DNA of 64,000 bases from the NCBI RefSeq assembly GCF_036324505.1, contig NC_086355.1:25974518-26038517 (forward strand). The letters run 5' to 3'. This stretch comes from Eleginops maclovinus (Eukaryota; Chordata; Actinopteri; Perciformes; Eleginopidae). A model generated the notes under the pieces. That model ran no database searches. It was not told where the DNA came from and saw nothing but the letters and a program-made list of their open reading frames with translations. Shown here one piece after another: positions 1 to 10,263 of this stretch; position 1 is the stretch's first letter; each line of letters starts with the position of its first letter. Made by a program: the position numbers and the translations under genes.

Positions 1-940
1 ATCACATTGAAACAGTGATTGTAATTGATTGAATTTAACATTTTACATGTGATTCCTTTTTTATTACTTTCATAAGAATTGTATTACAAGCTGAAAAAAG
101 AAATCAACCAGGTAGTGTTAACCTCACAGCTTTGTGTGACTCTTGGTGGTTGACCTAACTGAATATGTCTCCTCAGGCGTAACATTGAGCATTTTCACCT
201 GGTGAACAAGCTTCATACAGTACTGAAATGTAACAGATGATAATATTGCTGAATATTCAGTTTTTCCTGTCTGACAACATTGCCCCGCCTCTCTGTGGTT
301 GGCGTGTCGCAGTACGGATGTATAAATAGTACTGGGTACAATGTTGGAGGAGGGGCCCCGTTCATCTCTATGAAAGTGACACATGAAGCCAAAATGCTCT
401 TTTACCTGAGATGATAGGATATGTCAAAAACAGTTGTTCCTCAGCCTTTTCTCATGAACTGTAAAATATATATTGTGGGTAAAACAATACAAACAACAAA
501 ACGTAGATCTAACTCTGTGTTGCTTGTCCAACTTTGTTTTTCTATCTAACCCTGAAGCATCCAATCAGTATAATCTAATACATTTTGCACTTTCCATCAT
601 ATTACTACAGTATGTGTAAGTCCTACAATGTTTCTTTCACAGAAACAACTTGAATGAGACATGCAGCTTTACATAGAGAACACTCATGGTTTTGTTCTTT
701 TAATTGGATGTGATGACAATAAGAAAAGTATATACTTTCACCACACACCAAATACATTATATCTTCAGCCCCCTGTTATTTCTCACAAACAAAATGGAAT
801 GTGAGATTAAAAGTAGTGCTTAAAACCAAACCAATATCCCAAACAAGCCTTTCAGAGGCACTTCTGATGTTTAGCCATATTTCTGATGTATATTGAGATG
901 GAAGTTAAGGATAAGAAAGAGCGGGATAAAATCAAGCCAG
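1..940. other. AT-rich stretch with no recognised gene
   Basis: I see no conserved protein, RNA or transposon terminus here. Open frames are short and have no supporting motif. A TATA-like box (tataaatag) lies near 319-327, but nothing downstream looks like a gene. Confidence 0.5.
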
Positions 941-996
941 GTGTTTAACCTCTTCGTCTCACCCCTGTCTGTATGTTTGCCTTTCTCTCTTTGCAG

Positions 997-1094
997 GACA
1001 AATGGACAGCAGGATTAGTCAGGATGGATCTGCCTTGATCCCCAACCCGACACAGAGTGTGGAGGTCCTGCAGAAGGAAGAGTGTGGATCCTGA
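997..1094 (+). CDS. possible terminal coding exon of an unidentified gene (weak)
   Basis: A pyrimidine-rich tract ending in a good acceptor (ctttgcag, ending at 996) is followed by a 32-codon open stretch that stops with TGA at 1092-1094. The peptide contains SRISQDGSALIPNPTQ and ends EECGS. It could be the last exon of a plus-strand gene lying mostly left of the window. I do not recognise the protein, no upstream exon is visible, and a chance acceptor is quite possible. Confidence 0.18.
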
Positions 1095-1608
1095 ATGTAA
1101 ACCCAGAGCCGGAGTGTAGTGTGGACGGACTATAAGGAAGAGACAAACAAATACACAACACAGAAACACACACAGTGAAACAAACACATCCTGGTAGATG
1201 TTCTTCTTCTACTTGGCTCTTCTCAAATATAATGAAATGACACATTGCTGATTTCTTGACAGAACCATTCATAAAAAAACATGACACATAAACTCTGACC
1301 TTCATTGAACTCCCACTGCTTCCAGCTCTAGGTTTACTTTCCCACTCGTCCTTCATCCAGTGGAGAGAGCAGTCTGAGTTGGCAGAGAGAATGAAAGCCT
1401 GATCACCAATTCCCCCAACAGAGGAACGGATCAGTCCGGAAAAATATTAAAGACTCTGCTGATAAAGCTGCACCAAGTCAATGAATTCATGTATTTATTG
1501 GCCTTTTTCCCTGTAACTGTAACACTTTTCAGTAAAAAAGAGCAATATTCGTGATTTACTTCTGTGTTTCTGGCTCTACAATGTTGTGACAGATACACAG
1601 CCACAGAC

Positions 1609-1651
1609 ACACAGACACACAGACACAGACACAGACACAGACACAGACACA

Positions 1652-1729
<78 letters not shown>
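1609..1729. repeat. compound (ACAGAC)n-(AC)n microsatellite
   Basis: Several ACAGAC units grade into about 38 AC dinucleotides. The Cys-Val and Thr-His rich reading frames here are artefacts of the repeat. Confidence 0.95.
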
Positions 1730-1731
<2 letters not shown>

Positions 1732-1971
1732 GCTGAAGTGCTGAGGAGCAGAGAAAGACCGGCCTGGCAATGTACAGCTGAGCAATGATTGGGCAGTCAC
1801 TAATCTGCTGGGTCAAATTAAAACTACTAACATAGAACAGTTATTAATTATCCGTTTTTTAGAAATCACAAACATCGCGAGACATTCCGACACCAGAGAA
1901 ATAATTGTGCAGGTAGAATAGTAACTCAGTAAGCCTGCTTACTGTTGGTTAAGAGGCCTGTAGAAACAGAT

Positions 1972-2900
1972 TCACAATGCAGGCAGTACCTCGCCACGGA
2001 GTGAGGGCGGTATGACTACCCTATCCTTGTACAGGACCACCCCGTCAGCTGACGCAATGTTCTCGCAGTACTGGTGGAAGCCACAAATTGCCACCGGCAT
2101 CCCAGTCCTCGACTCGGGGCAGCCGTATACTGCCATCTCCTCCAATATGAGCATATCGCCGTCGCTGCTGGTGGTCTCCCTGACGCGGTCCCATGTCACC
2201 GACTGCAGTGATTCGAGCCCCGCAGCGCATCATGTCAGGTCGCCCTCCTCAACGTCGTCGTCCACCGGCCCAGTTTGCCGTATGAGAGATAGAACATCAG
2301 CATGTGTGCTGGCTAAGAGGTGGGTCTGATGTGTCTCCAACCTCCGGGCGTCGTTGCTGTTACCAGCGAACCTGACGACTGCGGCCCCGAGAATCCGTAT
2401 TCCCTCATTGTTCGCGGCCTTCATGGTCATGAATACGGGAATAAGGTCCTCTGTACTCAGTCCCATCTGTTGAGCAACCCTGACGCCCATCAGGCAGCTC
2501 TGGCTCCCTGTGTCAGCCATGGCAGGCAGAGTCACAGCGCAGGTGCGTTTCCGAAGGTCGAAGCCTAGTGCTTTGTAATCATCACGTTCAATGGTGAGTG
2601 TGAGGTAGACGTACGGCTGTGGGTTGGATGGGCGCTTCGTCCACTTGTCACACGTCGTCGTACAGGTGGTGAGCGAGGGGGAGTGTGCGTAGCTTGTCGC
2701 TCGCGCTGGTCATGGTGAGTGTGCGTAGCTCGACGAAGGCGGCCGTCTGCTGTTCGTTGCACACCCCGTCAGTCTCCTCGGGTGGGGGCCTAGGCGATCG
2801 GCCACCCAGGCAGACCTTGTCGAGGTGATTCTGACGGCTGCACTCCCGGCACGTCTTGCTGTACCCGGGGCACTCAGTATTTCCTCTGTGAAGTCATTGA
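1972..2900 (-). pseudogene. Ty3/gypsy-like gag-pol relic: zinc knuckle, protease, integrase N-terminal part
   Basis: Read on the minus strand, this is a decayed LTR-retrotransposon reading region. A CX2CX4HX4C zinc knuckle (CRECSRQNHLDKVC, about 2810-2855) marks the end of gag. An aspartic protease signature (ADTGSQSCLMG, about 2485-2520) follows. Then comes the segment that usually precedes the integrase zinc-binding region (DGVVLYKDRVVIPPSLR, about 1985-2040), which resembles DGVLLYRDRVVVPPSLR in the second gypsy relic near 47570. The reading frame shifts several times. Protease and the pre-integrase segment are almost adjacent, so the reverse transcriptase and RNase H region is missing. 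The left end joins unrelated sequence. The gag part continues at 3732-3783 and again at 7696-8089, split by two hAT-type insertions. No LTR was found for this copy. Confidence 0.75.
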
Positions 2901-2907
2901 CTTGGTC

Positions 2908-3731
2908 CAGTGGCGGGTGGCCAATAGAGGGCGCTAGGGCGCCGCCCCACCACTCACCTCTCACCACATTTCCTTGAATAAGACATTAAAAAATGAAATA
3001 AAAATGAAATAATAAAATAAAAATATTTCGAAATATATGTATATATTTTTTTAGATGTGCAAGATAAATATTTCATAGTTAATGATGAGTAAAGTTGTTT
3101 CGTTCGTTGACATTGTCTGATTGGTGACGTATTTCCGCCCTGGGGCGCAGGAATCTTTGCCCATAGACTCTCGTTAAAAGTTGTACATGCGCAGTAGCTC
3201 CTCTTCAATACAAGAGATAGGACGATGTTGGGGCGCACCTCTCCTGCGCCCCGAGCTGAATGCAGCTGGATTTGGCGGCGGGGCTGACGTCACAGCCTTC
3301 TGTCATAAAGTATGTGTATTGTCCATGTATATATGATATATATTATTTAAATATATAGAGATAGAGATATATCTAGAGATAGATAGATAGATATTTATTA
3401 TATATGTATATTGGCCATCTGTATAGTAATATAGCACATCTGTATATTTGTTCATACTACATCTGTTTATACTATGCCAATTATTCCCACCTCTTTATAC
3501 TGCCCTTATCTTTACATAATCACTCTTAACTGCATATACTGTACATACTCTATATATCACACTTGTTTCTCTTTGCACTTCTATCTATCTATCTATAATG
3601 TTGTTTTTGTTGTTTTCATTTATGTAAATACACTTGTTTGATACCTTAGTACATGTATGCATGCTTTTTTTTTTTTTAATACATTTTGGAGTTATAGCCC
3701 CCCCTAGAGAAAACTCCACCAGCCGCCACTG
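2908..3731. mobile_element. non-autonomous hAT-type element, copy 1 (complete, 824 bp)
   Basis: The element starts CAGTGGCGGGTGG and ends CCACCAGCCGCCACTG, giving imperfect inverted termini. It is flanked by the perfect 8-bp duplication acttggtc at 2900-2907 and 3732-3739. CA...TG ends with an 8-bp target duplication are the hAT superfamily hallmark. The interior is AT-rich with GATA-type simple repeats and has no transposase. It sits inside the gypsy gag relic. A second copy with an internal insertion lies at 43482-45425. Confidence 0.88.
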
Positions 3732-4199
3732 ACTTGGTCACACCCCTCCTTAGAACATGTCATCTCGTATTTACATGTGCCTGCAAGGGGCGGCTCCAGA
3801 AAATTATTGTTGGGGGGGCAATGGGGGGGTCTGATTTTTTATAGGAGGTGCTAGTGAATTCTGACATAACGAACACCAAACACCACTGTTCCCGGGCTAA
3901 TACACTACATTGAAATGCACGTTACTAAATGTTTATATACAACAAACACAAGCATATTTAATTACTTGTATTTACTGAATCAACAAACAAGCAAGCACAA
4001 GAATACAATTCAAATCATAGCCACCACAGAGAACATCTGTGGATTTACTAGTGTAACAGAATTGTAGCAGTGTGTAGTGCAACACAGTATACTCTTACCA
4101 CTGTCTCTTAACTCACTGAATCTTTTGTCTCACCTCTGATCTCCTCTTTACTATCTCTTCACTCCTGTCTTCCTCTCTTCTTCCCCTCTTTTCCTCTCT

Positions 4200-4815
4200 A
4201 AACTCATCTTCACTATCTCTCCTCCTCTGTTCTCCTCTCCTTCACTCTCCACTTCTGTCTTCCTCTCTTCTTTTCTCAACTCCTCTGTTCTCCTCTCCTT
4301 CACTCTCCACTTCTGTCTTCATCTCTTCTTCTCTCAACTCCTCTGTTCTCCTCTCCTTCACTCTCCACTTCTGTCTTCCTCTCTTCTTCGCTCAACTCCT
4401 CTGTTCTCCTCTCCTTCACTCTCCACTTCTGTCTTCATCTCTTCTTCTCTCAACTCCTCTGTTCTCCTCTCCTTCACTCTCCACTTCTGTCTTCATCTCT
4501 TCTTCTCTCAACTCCTCTGTTCTCCTCTCCTTCACTCTCCACTGCTGTCTTCCTCTCTTCTTCTCTCAACTCCTCTGTTCTCCTCTCCTTCACTCTCCAC
4601 TTCTGTCTTCCTCTCTTCTTCTCTCCTCCTCCTCTCCTTCACTCTCCACTTCTGTCTTCCTCTCATCTTCACTATCTCTCCTCCTCTGTTCTCCTCTCCT
4701 TCACTCTCCACTGCTGTCTTCCTCTCTTCTTCTCTCCTCCTCCTCTGTTCTCCTCTCCTTCACTCTCCACTGCTGTCTTCCTCTCTTCTGCTCTCAACTC
4801 CTCTCTCCTCCTCCT
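4200..4815. repeat. 58-bp pyrimidine-rich minisatellite, about 10 copies
   Basis: A unit of about 58 bp (containing ctctgttctcctctcc, ttcactctccacttctgtc, then ttcctctcttcttctctcaactc) recurs head to tail with point variants. A few shortened units occur near 4620-4760. The plus strand is nearly all pyrimidine. The minus strand could encode a Glu/Arg-rich repeat, but I treat it as non-coding. Confidence 0.85.
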
Positions 4816-5014
4816 CTGGACTCCACTGAAACTGCTGAAACAACCACACAGACAGACACACAGGCTAAATACTACACTTACAGTTGACATAATATGAGGC
4901 AAACAATAAGTACCGGTAGCATAATTCAAATCTGTCAAAAAAGAATTGTGTACTCACTGGTCACTCACAACAGAACGATCCGCCTGTTGTTGTGATTGGC
5001 TGCAAAGCGGTTAA

Positions 5015-7289
5015 TCACTGCCTCGACATCAAGTGCTTTGGCCCTGCTTGAACTAATGCCAGGACACCCAGATTGCTGGTACGAGCATCTCCGCTTTTGT
5101 TCCTCAGGTAGGTTTTCAAACGCCTTAAGCAGGAGAAGCTCCTCTCACATGAAGCTGATGTGACAGGCAGTGTCATAGAGATACAGACAAGCTTGAACAG
5201 GTCAACGAATGCATCCTTGTATGGCCTCAAAAGCACCAGCACATCATGGGTGGTGCTGACAACGTCCCCCCTTTGGTTTTTCCTCCCAATCAGTCTTTTT
5301 AACTGGTGAAGTTCTGCTGAGAGGTTTTCAATCAATACGCCATATGTTCAGCCATGGGCAAAAGAGTATCTTTGTCCAAGAATGTCTCGTGTTTTGGGTT
5401 AAGAGCTGCTGCTCCTTTTAGAACGTGACAGCTGTCAGAGGAAAAGCGCCTGTCCAATTCACTGATTAATCGATTGATTACAGGGAAATAGCAGTGGTTC
5501 TGATAGTCTTCTGAGGTTTCCAGCGGCTCTTTTGATCCTGTTTGGCTGTTCACCACAAAGTCCTGCAGGTGGTGGGGCTGTTTTTTTCTCCTTACCTGTG
5601 GGCGCTGCATGTCAATGCCAACTGTCTCACACATATCACTGGCACACTCCCAGATTTCAGTCCATGTTTCAGCATTGCGTTTGTCATTGAGGGTATCAAC
5701 AACTGCAAAGACCAGATCAATGGCAGATGCCAGCTCCAAATCTGTGGCCTGTAGATGATCAGATAAGTCCTTTGTGAGCTTGAACATGCTCTCCAGCATA
5801 CAGATGTGCACAACAAATTGTGCATCAATCAGTCCAATCAGTGATCTTGCTTCAGTAGCTCTATGAGCATTCGTCTGGTTGCTCACATCCACAAGAGTTG
5901 CTCACATCCACAAGAGTTGCTAAGAGAGCAGGGAGAGTTCTTTTTATTGCCCACAGTGTAGAATATTGGCAGGCCCTCCTGGTATCTGATAGTCTTTTCA
6001 ATTCCACTGTGCGTTTGGTGGGCTCAAGTTCTTGTTGCTTCTCCATGAACACCTTGTGAGTCACTGTCCCAGAAAAGAAGTTGTACAACATATTGACCGT
6101 TGCAAAGCATTCTGCAACTGGTTTCACATTATGTACACAGTCAACTAAAACCAAGTTTAATCTGTGTGCAGCACATGTGGCACTTCTTGGCGAAACTTTT
6201 CCTGGACACCATTGTTGCACCCGGACATGACAGAGGCCCCATCATAGCACTGTGCAATGCATGCATGTTTGTCTATGCTACACTTAGCCAGTGTTTGTTT
6301 AACTGATTTGTGTAAAGACTCTGCATCCAGGCCCTCTGCAGAAATAAAGTCCAGAAACTCTTCATGAATCATATCATTGTTTAGATATCGCAGAGCAACA
6401 GATATCTGCTCTTTTTTGCTCACATCCTTTGTTTCATCCACCATTAAAGCAAAATGCTCTCCCAGCTTAACCTCATTGCTCACTTGTTCCCTCACCATGC
6501 TGGCCATAACATCAATCAGCTCATCCTGGATATCATGATGCACATATTTGGCATTCCCAGGTCCACTGGACAATTTCTTTGAGATAATGGTGTCAAACTT
6601 TCCCAGCAGATTTAACAGTTCAATAAAATTACCTCTGTTTGTGGACTGCTGATCTTCCCTCTGTGCAATTGTTTGACAAGCAGTAAACCGCAGTGATTCT
6701 ATGACTGCTCTCATGTACTGCCCGTTTTCTTGTAGCCTACTGTTTTCTCATGTCCAGCATCAAGCTTAGTCATAATCCTTGAACCATTTTTCATCCTTGC
6801 CTTAAACTCACACCAGCCTTCCATCGCTAGTTTATGAGAAACACTTGCACGGTGTTGTGTTAGTTTCTCACCTCCTTTCCTCCAGTTTCTGAAGCCAGCA
6901 TGGGTGAAGCTCTTTTCTGAGTGACCAGATGTCCGAGCATGGTGGGGAAAATGCCGACAGGCAAAACAGAAAGCAGCATCAACTGACACCGAGTATTCCA
7001 GCCACGCGTATTGTTTAAACCACGACTGGCAAAAACTTCTTAAAGTTAGCTGGGAGCAAAATGCCCGACGCGGGTAGGACTTCAGCCGAGGCTGCCTTGG
7101 TCCCTCTGCTGGGTCTTGGCTTAAATCCACAGGGCCAGGTTTCCCGCCACCCAAGATCGGAGCTACGGCTGTCGGTGAAGCTCTCCCTTCACTCCCCGAA
7201 TCTTGCCCGACATTTTCGGGGATGTTATCGGCCTCCGTCCTCCTCCATCGTACTGTGCATCCGCAAATCACCGCCGCCACCACCATCAT
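5015..7289 (-). pseudogene. hAT transposase relic, TTF-zinc-finger/ZMYM1-like
   Basis: On the minus strand, 7289 to 5015 carries in order: a TTF-type zinc-finger region with WLEYSVSVDAAFCFACRHF (about 6950-7010), the DUF4371-like core with ALMVDETKDVSKKEQISV (about 6400-6460), CAAHRLNLVLVD (about 6140-6175), and the C-terminal hAT dimerisation region with SASCERSFSCLRRLKT (about 5110-5160). This order is that of hAT transposases related to vertebrate ZMYM1. The frame is broken near 6715, near 6190, at 5879-5916 (a 19-bp tandem duplication) and near 5335. It is therefore a dead copy. The extreme N-terminus is uncertain. Confidence 0.82.
5879..5916. repeat. 19-bp perfect tandem duplication that shifts the transposase frame
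   Basis: ttgctcacatccacaagag occurs twice back to back (5879-5897 and 5898-5916). Nineteen is not a multiple of three, so the duplication alone explains the frame change in the surrounding hAT transposase relic. Confidence 0.93.
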
Positions 7290-7695
7290 CCACTCTCATC
7301 CGCTTTCTGGAAATTAACGTTACAAAACGTTACACTCGCTAATCTGCTCCGTCGTTAACTAGCCGCTATGCGTCAACCGCCGCCAACATGAACGTCAAAC
7401 GCACGTCTGCTTGCCGTCTGCGTGCAAACTGCCAATCAAATCGCACTACACATCCTAACCCTTGTTACCATAGATACTAAAAAGATACAGACGCTTCTGT
7501 AATACGGACCACTACAACAACGTTATAAACAATTGTTGTCGGACGATTACCTATGATTGTTATGTCTCGGTGGTGTCTTCATTTTTTCTTTATTCGGATT
7601 ATAGTTTGTAATGCTTATATGTTTCGAGGGCAGGGGGGGCAAATGGGGGGGCAAAGCCTTTGACTGGAGGGTCTTAAGACCCTGCTTGCCCCCCC

Positions 7696-8089
7696 GAGCT
7701 ACCATGGTGTTCTCCGCACGAACGGCGAGGACATCCTTTTCGTCATTGTCCACTAGGCTCTTGCCCGCTGCGCGGGTGAGTTCTTTTCTCAGATCCTCCG
7801 CACAGCACTTTAGCAGTTGTGTGACAACGTCGGACCCAACAAGTTTAGTGCCCCTCTTGTACTCACCCTAGCGGGTTAAGAAGTATGACCAGGTCTCGGC
7901 CGTTCCAGCCAATGCTATGGAGGGGCGCCAGAGTTTCTCCATTTTAGCATTTGCGCGCGGCTCCCTGGGGACTGCAGCGTGTGTGGTCGCGTGTATGTTC
8001 AGCATGGCCACCACCACTGCTGCCTCTGCATGTGTAGCTACATAGTCACAATCCTCGATAGGGCAATGCACACTCATCCTTGGTCTCAC
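7696..8089 (-). pseudogene. N-terminal gag fragment of the Ty3/gypsy relic
   Basis: The minus strand from 8077 begins MSVHCPIEDCDYVATHAEAA, with Cys and His spacing like a zinc finger, as at the start of the gag protein of a fish Ty3/gypsy family. An in-frame TAG interrupts it at about 7870. The fragment ends at about 7696, where the ZMYM1-like hAT begins. The next gag segment lies beyond that element (CKYEMTCSKEGC, about 3740-3783). The family assignment is from memory of the domain pattern. Confidence 0.6.
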
Positions 8090-8384
8090 GGTGTTATATT
8101 TTCTTCTTTGTTTTCGACGACACGCTCATATATTCAGGTTCCTGAGCGACGTTACTTATATACTCGTGGTCCACTCACGTATTTATCTGCATTTTTATTC
8201 GACGCTGGCAAGACCTCTGCTTGGCTTCATCCAGCTGTTCGATTATAAATAAGAACAACGTTCCATTTGTTCACTTGCTTTAATGGATGATTGCAGTGAA
8301 ATGACAATAATCGAACATGTCATGAGCAGCTGAAAGTGCTGGTATGTTTACATCTAAACAGAGTTCTTCCATTTCCTGTTTCAC

Positions 8385-8545
8385 TACGTGCAACAGCATA
8401 ATTGTAACTTTAGTTCATTTCCGTAGTGCAATATCCGTAGCTGCAATAAACTACATTTTAGCATTTAAAGCCATACTTTTGCGGTTATTTCTGGTGAAAG
8501 TAACTCAAAGTAACGCAAAATTAGTGTAACGCATTACAGTTCAGA
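8385..8545 (+). repeat. dispersed repeat, copy A (gtaacgcattacag type)
   Basis: This stretch is closely similar to the reverse complement of 42650-42775: matching segments include ctacattttagcatttaaa, gtgaaagtaactcaaagtaa and gtaacgcattacagttcag. It looks like one end of a non-autonomous DNA transposon family common in fish. No complete element is present here. Confidence 0.7.
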
Positions 8546-8639
8546 AACAAGGCTGGAAGCAGCGCAACCAAGACGAAAGCTATGAAATGAAGAGAATAAA
8601 TTATGGGGAATAATTTAATACATATTTGTGGAAAAAATA

Positions 8640-8716
8640 TATCAAAATTAAATTTATATTCTGATGATGTTTAGGCCAGCAGAGAAGGCCTTGCTGGCCC
8701 TGACGGCCCACCACTG
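8640..8716. mobile_element. isolated hAT-like terminus
   Basis: The sequence ends ggcccaccactg, whose reverse complement starts CAGTGGTGGGCC as in hAT-type termini. It is preceded by gatgtttaggccagcag and gaaggccttgctggcc. No partner terminus or target duplication was found. Confidence 0.4.
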
Positions 8717-9792
8717 ATATATATATAGCTGATCTAGCTCATATTTGGTTGATTCCAACGTGCAGTGGGTGGGCGCTGCGCTGAAGGATCTTTGTGACTG
8801 ACTAGCTAATATGCTAATTATATTGCTAATATAGACAGAGAATGTCTCATAAGGGTGCTAACATCCTTATTAGAAAAGCTGGCTGTGTTTGACCATGGAA
8901 GAATGCAATTTAGCTGTTTGGCCACTCAAGGGAAAACTCAGACTTACTTTCCTCTTCTTCGAAAAAAACTTCCGTATGTCCATCTCGTGATCCGATTCTC
9001 AACAGTGAATGTTTTGAATATGCGCATCACGCAGCGTGCCGCGCGCGTGATGCTGCTGCTGCTGTGTATTAAAAAAAACAAACGCGGAGTGGATTTCTGT
9101 TGATATGGGTAATCCCCTACTGATAAAGTGGAACGGATTTGTTTGTGAAGCAATGGAAAGAACGCTGGACTAGTAGAGCAGTCATGCACTCATATTTTTG
9201 ATGGCAAATGTGGGGGGGTCCAAACGACTTTTTTTCAAGGGTGGGGACGTGTCCCCCCCCAGTACTATTGTGGCGACGCGCATGTAAACTTACAACAGCA
9301 TAGTATCAGACACCAACACGGGCGATGCGGGGTTCCCAGAGCCAATTGTGGAAGTCCCCCGAACAGTCTTTGTGCATACACTTTATAGGAGAAATGTGGG
9401 TGTGTGTGTCAAACTGGATGTTCTATGAGGATGTGTACCCACATAAGGTGAGCTATACGTTCGTACACCATGTCTTGCGGGTACCCATATAAGGTGGGAT
9501 CAGTGCTCGAATTATGTTTTTGTCTTCAAGGGGGTCTCTCTATTTTATAAAAACAAGTTGGACTCCCCGCCCCCCCCCCCATAACCTAACATGTCAATTA
9601 AATAGCCGCGAATAGGTGCGAATGGCGCTTTTGCGCACGGTAGACACAACTTACACACGTAACACACGCACAACACAACAGACAGATTTTTTGGGGTTTG
9701 TTTTACAGAAATCGGTTCCATTTAATTTAAACATATTATTGATTGTCCATATTTCATTCCAATATCGCAATACATACAAATACATATATTAA

Positions 9793-10263
9793 ACATATTC
9801 TTTTGAATTTCAGTTTAGCTAGACTGTGAACTTACGCATTATGTAGCCTATATTGGCTTTGTCAAACAACATAGAAGAAAGCGCAACTTCAACAGATATT
9901 CTCAGCACTTGTCAAATAATGTAACCCAATGAACGCATATATAGACAAAACACTCGCATCATGTAGGCCTAACAATTCAGTTCGATGCTCTGATCATGTT
10001 TGACCGTGTTGGGCTTTACGGAAATAGATTAAACATATTCTTTTGAATTTCAGTTTAGGGACAGGCTAGACTGTGAACTGTTATGCATTATGTAGCCTAT
10101 GGCTTTGTCAAACAACATAGAAGAAAGCACAAGTTCAACAGCAAACATGACATTCTCAGGACTTGTCAAATAATGTAACCCAATGAACGCATATATAGAC
10201 AAAACTCACCCATCATGTAACAATTCAGTTCGATGCTCTGATCATGTTTGTTGGGCTTTACGG
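9793..10263. repeat. two-copy tandem duplication of about 235 bp
   Basis: The stretch from about 9793 (aacatattcttttgaatttc) to about 10027 is repeated from about 10030 to 10263 with small indels. Both copies contain gtcaaacaacatagaagaaa and caattcagttcgatgctctg. It lies in the 3' untranslated part of the KIAA1586-like hAT. Confidence 0.88.

Larger units (their letters stand above)
3784..7695 (-). mobile_element. ZMYM1-like hAT transposon, decayed, right terminus missing
   Basis: The left end (caaggggcggctccag) resembles the CAGGGGCGG-type hAT terminus, followed by G-rich tracts. The right side has the matching G-rich subterminal sequence (about 7625-7690) but then runs into gag sequence without a clear terminal repeat or 8-bp duplication. 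Insertion was probably followed by a right-end deletion that removed some gag codons. The interior holds a minus-strand transposase relic (5015-7289) and a pyrimidine-rich minisatellite (4200-4815). Confidence 0.65.
8090..9492. other. unresolved repeat-derived DNA between transposon relics
   Basis: No gene is recognised. It holds two relic pieces annotated separately (8385-8545 and 8640-8716), a short TA repeat near 8718, and at 9418-9500 an imperfect internal duplication (gtacccacataaggtg and gtacccatataaggtg) that contains the insertion site of the next element. Confidence 0.5.

Noticed and set aside
2954..3238. Open frame inside the short hAT-type element
   Set aside because: No transposase motif is present. 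Copy 2 of the same element carries an insertion here, and the frame is not conserved as protein.
4216..4815. Regular direct repeats that could be mistaken for a CRISPR array
   Set aside because: Units abut with no unique spacers, are pyrimidine-only, and lie in a vertebrate transposon. This is a minisatellite.
4672..4938. Minus-strand Arg/Glu-rich frame over the minisatellite
   Set aside because: Its composition follows directly from the 58-bp repeat and it has no recognisable domain.
7061..7342. Plus-strand frame opposite the ZMYM1-like N-terminal region
   Set aside because: Antisense shadow; the minus strand carries the recognised zinc-finger motif.
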